This document shows, piece after piece, positions 51,801-61,216 of a stretch of 64,000 nt of DNA. Both the position numbers and the translations under genes were made by a program. Every line of letters begins with the position of its first letter. Position 1 is the stretch's first letter. The notes under the pieces were generated by a model that made no database searches, was not told the origin of the DNA, and saw only the letters and a program-made list of their open reading frames with translations. The stretch comes from Erythrocercus mccallii (Eukaryota > Chordata > Aves > Passeriformes > Dicruridae). The stretch covers positions 430,223 to 494,222 of the forward strand of contig VZRG01000434.1 of the NCBI GenBank assembly GCA_013397435.1, given 5' to 3'.

Positions 51801-54800
51801 AGTAGTTATGGAGGCACTCTGTTTCCCCAAGCAATTGTGCTAATGCTGTCTAGATTTCCAAGGTTGAGGTTTTCAAACTGGTCTGAACTCTTCCTCAACT
51901 TCCATCTTTCCAAACTAGTGCTGCAGAACAGGTTTCCTCTTATTGAAGACCCTTTTGAGGGAAGGATCTTCCCCTGTGCTTTTTACTCCTGCATGTTATG
52001 AAAAGTAAAGGAAGGACTCTGCAGCTTTTGCTTGCTTTATCTCTGATGTACCAGCTATTGCTACTGATTTCAGCCCTTGCCTGGGCATGTACATGGTCCT
52101 CTGTTATGAACAGATGCCTCTCACCTGCACAATGTTACTTAAGGTGTGATCTACAAAGTGCTTTTCTTTTTAAGTCCCTGTGCTTACATGAGCAAAATAG
52201 TGAGGAGGGAGAAATTAATAAATAAATGCTCAGTTTTAGTCTACCCTTGACTTACGCTTGTACTTTAGGGCTGAGGTAGTACTTAGATAATTTTATTATA
52301 TTGAAACATAATTTCTTATTAGGTTCAATGGGTAATGCGATGGGGGACAGGTTTTGTTGATTGGTTTGTTTTAATTTGGGGAGGTTTTTTTGGTTTGTGG
52401 GATAGGACTTTTTTTTGTTTGTCTTGGGGTTTTTTTGTACCTGACTACTATCAGCTGTTTGTTTGTTTTCAAGAGGCCAGCTCAGCAAAAGGGAGCATAT
52501 TACTTTCATACATCTTTGCATTCACTGTAATATATTAATTGTAATTTCATGGGTGGTGTTCAGCTACAGGAAATGAACAAGTTGGGGAAAGTTTAAATGT
52601 TTTGAAAGAAAACAGAAATGCAAGGCTGGGATGAGTGATAGGGTTTGCTTGCAATAAACATGGGAAGGAAAATACATGAAGAATGATGTAATGGAAAATT
52701 AGGAAGGAGAAAACCAGGTGGATATATCAAGATAAACTGTTTCAGATTCACAGATGACTTGTGTCTTCGACTATTCGTGTTAAGCTGGGATTTTTAAGGG
52801 GAAAGTTAGGAATAAACATTTTTTTGAACCATGTCAGGGATGTGAAGTCTTTTATCTTGGCATGATTTTATCTGAAAACAAGGGATTACAACCCTTGTAA
52901 TTCCCAACCCAGTTTTTGGACATGCACTCTCTTGTCCTTGCATTGTTTCTTAGCTGCTGCTAACAACTCACTCTTGGTATGATTTCTTTTAAAGCCAGAC
53001 CAGGTGAGGAGCCAAAACCTGTGAATACAGGCTTGGATTTGAATTAATGTAACTTCATTTCTTGATATAGTTGTCCAGACTCTTTCTCAGTTTAGTCAAC
53101 AGAAGCTGAGGGTATGAATGATCTGACTAGATACCAACATCTACTTTACAGAGACTTCTTGACTCTATTGGTTTTATTAGCCAGTTTCTATCATGGGGGT
53201 CTCAAATACCCATTTCAACTTCAGCACATAAGCTAATTCCCCACCTAAAGTGCTCTTTGTTGCAGGTAAGCTGGAACAACCCTCTTACTCGAGTCCTTCG
53301 TTGGAAGACCTAGTTGGCATTGAGAAACACATGCTGAGGAGCACATTACAGTAACCAAGCAATGTTGGTCAGGTCCCATGTTCTACCATACAAGAGGTCT
53401 GACTTTAAAGTCTAGTTGTTCAGAATATCTAGCCAAAATTCTAGCCATAGAGAATATTTGTGCTTTCTTAGATCTTTGTTGTTGCACAGAATGCTGTGGC
53501 AAAAAGCAGACAGCAAGCACTTAAATATGCTATTGGTGTTTTTTAACCCTGCTCTGACCACCATGTACACAAATACAGGTGGTTCAAGGTGAGCCTGGCA
53601 TATGCATCAATGGGCTTGGAGTGTACTGGCTTTGTGCCATCATGGCTGTGCTGTGGAGGATCTTTGAAGGGTAGGTACATGCTCTCTTTTGCTGGTTTGT
53701 GCTCTGTGGACCAAGCTTTCAAAGTACTTATTTTGAAAATATGTTTAAAAAAAAAAATCCACCTGTTACCTTTACAACTTTGAATGCAGATAGGTTGGGT
53801 TTGGGGTTTTTTTCCTCGATAAGCAAGAAATTATTTGTGTATCAGAAACTTCAAAAATCAATAGCTTTGCCATGCTTATTGGTGGTACTTTTGGGGACTT
53901 TCTTTGGGTACATAAGCTCCACAAAGAAGGACCTCCTTGTTTTGTGTCCAGTGACTGGCCCTTGGTCTGTGAGATGCCAGTCTAGGACAAATTATTGCCT
54001 ATCTTTGTTCCTAAGCAAAGAAAGATGGGAACTCCGTTGATGAGGATGTGGTGGGAAGGATGATATTGAAACAATGCAAAAAATGTGACCGTTTTGAAAC
54101 AGCTGTGGCCTAAGGAACATTAGTAATCCCAAGAGCAAGGGGGGAGGGGGATGCACAGGGTGATGCAGGGATGCAGTGTGTCTGTTACCAGTGTTTCACT
54201 GGAAACACTTCCAAACAGTGAAAAAATTATGTTCCACTCGGAAAAAAAGTCCTTCCTTCCAAATATTTGATTAGATTGTACTCTGCTGTTTGCTCTTCTA
54301 CTTTTCATATCTTAGTTTGGAAGAATCCTAATAATTTCAGTGTTAGGATATTATGGTATTACTCTAAGAGAGCTTGGGGTATATGGGCACAAAGCACTAC
54401 TAAATATTTTAGCGATTAGTAATATTTCTACTCAAACATGAAGAAATGTTTCAGATGGTTCAGCAACAGAACAGATTTTCCTAACAGGATTGCAATGCCA
54501 TGATTTTAACAACTGTGGAAAATATGTTTTCCACACTAAAATTAGGGGATTTGCTTGTGTGTAGGACTGTTGCAGAGTATTCTGAATTGAAAACTTCAGC
54601 ATTAACGGTATGTAGTATAGTCTAAGAGAAATGCAACTTTAAATGGGAGGAGGAGGAAGCACTGGGAAAAATGTGAAAGGTGAGTGAAAAAAGCAAATTG
54701 CACAAATTAACATTATTAATGTCACTGTGTCAGGCTGTCTGCCTTTGGGAAGGCAGAAACAGACCCCAGAGGAAAACAAGGTCCTTGACTGAGCCCTTCA

Positions 54801-57587
54801 ACATGTTTGTATAAACTTGAGCACAAAAAGAAACTAAAACATCTGGCACCAGGATATTATGCAATGTTGTTTTATGCTGTTTTCATTGTCTAATATTCAT
54901 GAGAACTGTTAACAAGTCACTTACTGTTGTCGGATCACAGTCCCAAGTTGCCTCTGTGCAAGTGAAGGTGCACAGACTTCTCTGATTTACTCCCTTCCAT
55001 GCTCAGTGGCCACTTCTGTGCCAAATGGTTTCCCCTGAAACCTTTCATGTGCAAGTGTGTGAAGCTGATCCTTGAGCCCCCATGGGTCAAACCTCTGCAG
55101 GGATGTACAAGATGGTGCAATCATCCCAGTGCTCTGGGACACCTGAGCAGAAAATGGGTAGAAATGATTAAAAAAGTGAGCACTGATCGTGAGACATCGT
55201 GGCATATCAATTTTATAGCAGATAGGAGCAGGGGTGGTAGGGGAGTATAGGTTACACAAGTTACCTCAGGCATGGGAAAGGCAAAAAAAGCTACCTTTGC
55301 TCTTCTGCTTCCCTTCGCATTTCTGCTGGGATGGTTTTGCTGCCCCTTTTCCCTGTCCCCTGCTGTCAGGGCAGGAGCAGGAGGTTGCACTGCCTTGTGT
55401 GCTCTGCATGTGTGGTTTCGTGTAAGGTCTACCCCAGCCCTCACTTTTTGGCTGCTTTCATCCCAAGAAAGCATTGCCCTCCCTGGGCTCAGTGCCTGCC
55501 TTTTTCCTCACTCTCACCCAGTGGCCCGAGCTGTGTCTTTGAAGCTGACACCTTTCTTTTCTCTGTCAGCAGCTCATGGCTTCTCCCTTTTGCTTCTCCC
55601 TTTCATTCTCTATCTGGCTGCTTGCTAACTTCAATAAATGTGCAATGCTAACAGGCTTGGATCTTGTCTCAGCTTCCACTGCCTTCTTTCCCTAGTCTCC
55701 ATCTTTTCCTTGCACTTCCAGTTGTCTGTGCCTTACCTGACTGCTTGGTATTCTCCCAACCTAGAGACTGCCCATTCCAGATAAGTTCCCTGTCCGAGAT
55801 GCTGCTCATTCTTCTTCTGGATTAAGTTATTTTGCTAACTCCATGTGTGGAAGCCTTAGGTGTGCACCCCTGGTCCTGGAGCTGTGCTTTGAGCAGCACA
55901 GGGGAAAGGCTGTCCTGTGTAGGAAAGCTGGTATATCTGAGCACTCCTGCCCCCGAGGCTTCTCATGGCCTTCATCTGAGATGTGCAGCCCTTCTGCCTG
56001 CCTTGGATTTAGTTTCTGGATTCCTGCAAAGCCCCTGCCTGACAGGGGGAAGAGAGCAGAGGGTAAGGTAACACGACCCCGCAATCTTGTACCCTCTCAC
56101 TCACCCCCAAATTAGACCCCACAGCCAAAGTCCAAGTTGCATGGAGACTGGAGCCAACAAGGGGTGCCCCTGGAGGCACAGCTACTCTCTCCCCTCTCCT
56201 CTCTCTTTCCCTCTTGCATATACTCATCATTGTAAAATGTCTTCTTCCTACCATTACAGCTTAATGACTTTCCCTTCAACTTCACTAGAGGTATTAATGT
56301 CTCCATTAACAGCCACCAGAAATGGAAGCTCCATATATCATGAGTGCAGCTCCACATCCTTCTCCTACAGAAGTTTCAGAAGCAGTTAAAATGTAGCCCT
56401 GTAGAAAATTAATGGCCCAATATACAAAATCTGTAATTGCTGCTAGAGGCAAGGAGGAGGAGGAGGTGAAAGTGCTCAATCTTGGTGTAATTAAGTACTT
56501 TGTTCTGTGGCTGCTTGGGGGTGTAGGACTTGTGCTTCACACACGAGGGTGGTGGGAGGCAAATGGTCCCCACTTAGCATCATTTGCCCAACAGAGTTCA
56601 GCAGGAGAGGTGCCAGCATGTGGCTCCTCTTCCCATGGCACAGCCTTGAGGCCTGGGGTTGCATGAAACGGCAGCAGGGTAAGGGAGTGTGAGCTGCCCT
56701 AAGCCTTCCTGGGAAGATGCCTTTGAGAATATTCCCTCTGCCCCTGCAGTTTAAGCAATGGAAAAGCCAGGCAGTGGGGCGAGTGAGCCCAGTCTGCTCT
56801 GCTTATCCATTTTTATGAGAGTGGCTCCAGCTGTGTCACAGCCTCTGGGGACGTTGGAGGCAACCAGCAGTGCCAGGGAGCCTGCCCATTCTGGCCCTGT
56901 AAAGCTGGGGAGGCTGTCCTGGAGTCCCTCTGTCCCTCTGCTGAGAGGGATGTTAGGATAATTGGAGCCTGCTCTGGTTTTTCTCAGCCCTGTTTCAGAA
57001 GGAAGAGGTTGCAGTTACTCCTCCAAGGGACTGGGGCAAGATGCAGCCACATGGCTGCTGGTCTGGTCTACTGTTACAACCAGTACCAATTGGCTTTAAA
57101 CTCAATTTGTTGTCCCCAGGCATTGGGTGTTTCAACAGTGATTGTATGGGTTTATAATGTCATAAAGCTGATTTAGCCTAATTTGTTGTCAGGGTTTCTG
57201 GAGCCTGTGGTCTAAATTCAGTTAAACCAGACCTCTCTGTGTGCAGAGTGGGCTGGAGGGTAACCTCAGCATTGATGCTCCCAGTAAAGGCCTCTGAAGG
57301 AGAGGAGGGAAAAGCTGAGTACCTGCAGCCAGTGCCACCAACAGGCTCAGCCTGTCTCAGCTATCCTGTGGCCCGCAGAAGGGGCAGCAGTGGATGGATG
57401 CCCTCTCCACCTGCTGAGGATGCTGTGGGGAATGACTCACACAAGGATGGCAAGGATTGGGGCAGTTGGTGCAGCAGATGCCACCACCAGTGTGAAACAC
57501 TTCTTTTAAAAAAAGACATTAAACTTCTTTTGAATTTCCTTCTGTCAACTGCAAAATAAAAATGACAGCAGCCAATTCGGTGACCGC
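48831..57587. other. Intergenic region between SCML2 and RAI2
   Basis: About 8.8 kb lying between two convergent genes. It contains a T/G-rich tract at 52374-52437 and a more C/T-rich, GC-moderate part from about 55270 to 57500 with many short open frames on both strands. None of the frames resembles a known family. No RNA gene or clear transposon was recognised, and the unrelated gene (BEND2) that I recall between these genes in human is not seen. Confidence 0.7.
52374..52437 (+). repeat. T/G-rich low-complexity tract
   Basis: About 64 bases of T runs separated by G runs of two to four. It lies outside the SCML2 transcript as modelled, so the class is not restricted to introns. Confidence 0.65.
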
Positions 57588-57780
57588 TTTATTTTACTCT
57601 GGCCCTGGGAAAAATTCACATTTTCAGAAGTTTTTTGACAATCTACAATGGGCAGGCTGAAACAGAAGGGAACAGTGACAACTGGGATGGCCATCCCAAG
57701 GGACATTGAAATCCTCGGCCTCTGCACTGCACTAATCAGATGACATATTTTATTAGCAGTTTCTTGGAAGGAGAAAAATG
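57540..57780. promoter_or_regulatory. Possible conserved non-coding element downstream of RAI2
   Basis: A compact segment of balanced composition with closely spaced AATAAA on the plus strand (57555-57560) and TTTATT (57588-57593, AATAAA on the minus strand). The following 170 bases look non-repetitive and free of low-complexity runs. It may be the distal end of the RAI2 3' UTR or a conserved enhancer; this is judged by texture only. Confidence 0.2.
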
Positions 57781-59443
57781 AAGTAGCTGAGTATTTTCAA
57801 GAAAGAAAAAAAGATATTTTAAAAAAACTCAGATGACTAAACATTAATGAATCCATCAACACTTTACACTTTTCCAAATGTTGCCAGTTCTGCCACCTCA
57901 GGGAAAAATAAAAGGCTTTAAAATACTTAAAAATCAAGAGTTTGACAGAACTGATGCTATGCCTATGTGAGTCTTCCATTTTTGTATTAAGCAAGAAGGT
58001 AGTGATCCTTCAGCCAAGGAAAAGAGAAAACATCATGAGCTTCCTAACCTCATAGTGCAGATTCATTTTCCAAATACTGAACTGGTTTCTGCTGCTATCA
58101 AAACTTGCAGCAGATTTTGGCATGACGCTGGTGCCTATGGGTGTGAGTAGACTTGAGACACTGAAGCTGCCCCTTTGAGCAACTTCCCACTGTATAAACA
58201 ACTGCAAAAACCTTCCCAAAGCTGTCTAAGAGGAGTCTTACAAGTAGGTTGGCTGCAGCTAGGCAAAGGCAGGCACAGCCAGCTGATGGCCTTACAAAAT
58301 TTGAATTTTGTTACAATTTCAAATTACAAGTTCCTGGTACACAGCAGCACCCACCAAAAACTGTCCTCCTACTCTTGCATTTGTCCTTCCATCAGGATCT
58401 GTTTTTACCAGAACTTTGAAGCCGACAGCAATTCACCTCCAGCTCATTTCCAGAAACAAGTGCAAAACTGTAACCTAGCAGAACTTTCATTTTAATTGTA
58501 CATTCACATTTTTCCATTCACGTAGGCAGCTTTGTACACTGCTGAGTGATAAAGTTACACAGCTCTGGTCTTTTAATGTCCATTGATTTCAGCCATCAAA
58601 GAAACATAGAAAACTAACAATAAACTTTTCCATATAGCTGTAGTCAGGCTGGGAAAAACGATGTGATTCTTTTTTCCCCTCCTGCCCCTGGCAACCAAGT
58701 TTCCCTGACTTTTAGGCTTTTCTATTTTAAAAGACTGAAAACATTACTTAAGATGGTTTGCTGTGGGTCTCTCACAGTGAACCTGTCTTAGGTGTGCACT
58801 AGGCTGTAGTGCTCACTCTCACTCCTCTGGTGGTTCATTTGGGTGCATCGTTAGCAGCTGTTGTGATATGCTCTCGACACTGCTGCGGGACAAGACAATT
58901 TTTCTTAGCCTGCTGGGTTTTTTTTTTAACATTTTAGGCTCATCACAAGTCAGTTGCAGCACTTTACAGCTTACAGACTTTTTGCACGACCTTCTGTGTA
59001 GACTGAAAGCGATTTGGAAATGAGAAAAGAATGCTGCAACCAATTAGCACGTACAAACATTTATTTTGAAATTTCCATTCCGACTGTTATGAAGAGTTAC
59101 ATCATCAAAGCACTTTATGGCAGTGAAAATAGCTCTTACCCCTCTGACTCATCCATTACTCCATTAAAGCTGCAAAATGTGCAATCTGCTTGAAAAATAG
59201 GTTGCTTTTTATTCAGTTTCCCATGAAAAGTCAAAATTTGGTAACAAAAAAAAAAAAGGAAAGAAAAAACCAAACCAACCCAGCTTATAGGGACTCTACA
59301 TCCAATCCTCTCCCTCTTCCCCCAAAAATAACTTACAAAGATAGTTTAAAGTTTTAAATGAGTTTAAAACTGAGTGCATCTTTTTTATTATTTTTTCTTC
59401 TTCTTCTTCTCATAATAATCTTAAAATTCTAAAAACCCATAAT
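57588..59443 (-). other. RAI2: RAI2 3' UTR and 3' flank (end uncertain)
   Basis: The sequence downstream of the RAI2 stop on the minus strand carries several AATAAA signals, seen as TTTATT on the plus strand at 59384-59389, 59208-59213, 59060-59065, 57749-57754 and 57588-57593. The signal at 59060 would give a 3' UTR of about 400 bases; the true end cannot be chosen by eye. A TTC/GAA microsatellite lies at about 59397-59410. A 74-codon sense frame at 58819-59043 shows no family resemblance. Confidence 0.45.
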
Positions 59444-61111
59444 TTACTTTCTTGGAAAAAAGGCAGCCAGCCGTTGCTTCTTGATTGGAAGAATATGTAT
59501 CTCCGGCGAGTTCATTTTCTTTAGCTTTACGCTCCTGTTTTTGACGGGTTTCCTGAGGGCCTCGGCGCTGTCCCGGGGCTCGGGCGGGCTCTTCACATCG
59601 TAGCACTGCAGCACCGAGTCCTGGGGCAGGTCCCTTTTGAAGGAAAAGTTTTTGGTGGAGACCCCCGACAGGCCTTTGATCTTGCCGCAGAAGATGGTGG
59701 GCACGGCATCCTTGACGGAGACGATGACTTTGGCTGTCTGCGAGGTGCTGACGATCTCGATGTTGTTGCCGGCCTTGGGCTCGCAGCCCGCCCTGCCCGC
59801 CTGTTCCACCAGCCACTTCTGCGGCTGCCGCAGCAGCTCGGCCGCGCTGCCGCCCGCGCCCCTGCCCTCCGCCTTGCCCGCCGCCTCCGGGGGCTTGCAG
59901 GGGGCGAAGGGGGCGGCTGGCCCGGGGAGCTTGTCCGGCGCGGGGTGGGCACCGACCTCGGCGGTGGTGGCGGGGCCGGGCCCGGCCGCCTCCCCGTGCG
60001 GCGCCCCCGGCTTGCGGCAGGAGGCGAGGGACAGGTCCAGAGCCCCGTCCTCGGGCGGCGGCGGCGGCGGCGCGGCCTCGCTGGCCCGAAGCGCGGGCGG
60101 CCCTTTCATGGAGAGGTCCAACGCCTCGTTCTCACCGCCCATCTTGATGACAGTGTGACGGCTCAGCTGGGGAAACTCCCGCGGGTGGAGGAGTTCGAAG
60201 GGCTTCGTCTCCTCCTTCTCCAGGGGTGTCTGGGTGCCCTTGCAGGAGTTGGGGGTGAAGAGTGGCGGCTTGGGTGGGTCAGGAGCCGCCTTGGCCTCGG
60301 CGCCGTGGGGCACAGGGATGGGGACAGGGATGGGGATGGGGATGGGCACTGGCAGGGGCACGATGACGGGGTAGGGGACCAGCAGCGTAGCAGGGGGCAC
60401 CAGCGGGGACAGCGGTGAGCTGAAGGCCTGGGGTGGGAGGGTGGCGTAGTCGGGAGGCGGCTGACAGGGGGCTGAGCCCAGAGCGCCCTGTGAGGGAAAC
60501 AAGTCCTGAAGGACGGCGGCGAATCCCGGTGTCTGAAAGACCGGGGGCAGGACGGGCTCCTGCGCTTGGCCGGAGGGCTTGGGGTCCAGGAGCTGGGGCT
60601 GCCCAACGGGGGTAGCGGTGCCGGGGAAGAGGCCGGCGTGCATAGGGCTGGCGGGGCAGGCAGCCCCCGGGGGCAGCACCAAGGGCGAGTTCAGGTGCTG
60701 GAAGACGTGCTGCTCCAGGAGGACGGGCAGCGGGACGGGGCCCTGGGTGGTCATCACGTAGGGCGTGGCAGCATTGGTGGCCGGCATCTGCGGGGCTGCG
60801 CTGCCGGCGACCTGCAGGTGGATGGGCAGGACCACGGGGCTGTCCCCCAGGCAGATGGGCTGCAGCACGGTGGCCGCCACCTTGAGGGCCACGCCGCTCT
60901 GCGACTCGGCCGGTGGCGTCAGGATGGAGGGCGCGGGGACCGTCACCAGCGGGGAAAGGGCTTTCTTCATCAGGTCGGCCGAGTTGATGTTCCAAGCCTC
61001 GGCTGTGATCAGCTGGGCCACCCCATTTTCCAGCTTGTTATTGGCCATCGCCGAGGGTGAGCTGGTGACATCCATAGGCAGGTTTGGGGCATCCTTGTAC
61101 AGCTCCTCCAT
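59444..61111 (-). CDS. RAI2: RAI2, retinoic acid-induced protein 2
   Basis: Complete single-exon coding region of 555 residues, close to the roughly 530 of human. The chosen ATG (61109-61111, with G at -3 and +4) starts MEELYKDAPNLPMDVTSSPS, aligned with the human start. RAI2 is a nuclear co-regulator that recruits CtBP co-repressors. Two ALDLS CtBP-binding motifs are present at residues 330-334 and 357-361 (DNA 60110-60124 and 60029-60043), both intact. A Pro/Ile/Val repeat lies at about residues 250-269. The conserved C-terminal third holds KVIVSVKDAVPTIFCGKIKG and ends in the basic LPIKKQRL plus FFPRK, a likely nuclear-localisation region. Residues about 345-460 are unusually rich in Ala, Gly and Pro and diverge from human. 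GC content is far above the flanks. It is convergent with SCML2. Confidence 0.96.
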   Translation of the reverse strand: MEELYKDAPNLPMDVTSSPSAMANNKLENGVAQLITAEAWNINSADLMKKALSPLVTVPAPSILTPPAESQSGVALKVAATVLQPICLGDSPVVLPIHLQVAGSAAPQMPATNAATPYVMTTQGPVPLPVLLEQHVFQHLNSPLVLPPGAACPASPMHAGLFPGTATPVGQPQLLDPKPSGQAQEPVLPPVFQTPGFAAVLQDLFPSQGALGSAPCQPPPDYATLPPQAFSSPLSPLVPPATLLVPYPVIVPLPVPIPIPIPVPIPVPHGAEAKAAPDPPKPPLFTPNSCKGTQTPLEKEETKPFELLHPREFPQLSRHTVIKMGGENEALDLSMKGPPALRASEAAPPPPPPEDGALDLSLASCRKPGAPHGEAAGPGPATTAEVGAHPAPDKLPGPAAPFAPCKPPEAAGKAEGRGAGGSAAELLRQPQKWLVEQAGRAGCEPKAGNNIEIVSTSQTAKVIVSVKDAVPTIFCGKIKGLSGVSTKNFSFKRDLPQDSVLQCYDVKSPPEPRDSAEALRKPVKNRSVKLKKMNSPEIHILPIKKQRLAAFFPRK

Positions 61112-61200
61112 GCCGCAGGGCTTCTCGGGCTCTGCCAGCACCACCTCTACATTGCTGTCAGTGGGACCAGCGGCGGCTCCACGCTGCCAGGAGCATCGGC
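59500..61200. other. RAI2: GC-rich, CpG-dense island over the RAI2 coding exon
   Basis: Base composition changes sharply from AT-rich flanks to very GC-rich with frequent CpG, most strongly at 59780-60120 and 60480-60960. The island coincides with the coding exon and not with a visible promoter. It explains the several long shadow frames on the opposite strand. Confidence 0.8.
60305..60360. repeat. RAI2: GGGATG/GGGACA-type short tandem repeat inside RAI2
   Basis: Plus-strand units of six bases such as GGGATG repeat over about 50 bases. On the coding strand they encode the Pro-Ile/Pro-Val run of RAI2. Human RAI2 has an equivalent but shorter run, so the repeat is old and probably length-variable. 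Confidence 0.75.
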
Positions 61201-61216
61201 ACCGACATAATTTGGC
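61112..61216 (-). other. RAI2: RAI2 5' UTR part of the coding exon
   Basis: The exon appears to begin at 61216 on the minus strand, after an acceptor reading TTTCTGGCTTGCAG. The 105 bases between that point and the ATG contain no in-frame stop codon. It is treated as 5' UTR because the human protein starts at the aligned methionine. An N-terminally extended form is possible if an upstream exon supplies an in-frame ATG. Confidence 0.6.

Noticed and set aside
58819..59043. A 74-codon sense frame in the RAI2 3' UTR
   Set aside because: It follows the RAI2 stop and has no known counterpart; it is likely chance.
59637..60606. Several frames of 119-173 codons on both strands within RAI2
   Set aside because: They are shadows of the GC-rich RAI2 coding sequence. 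Only the RAI2 frame matches a known protein.
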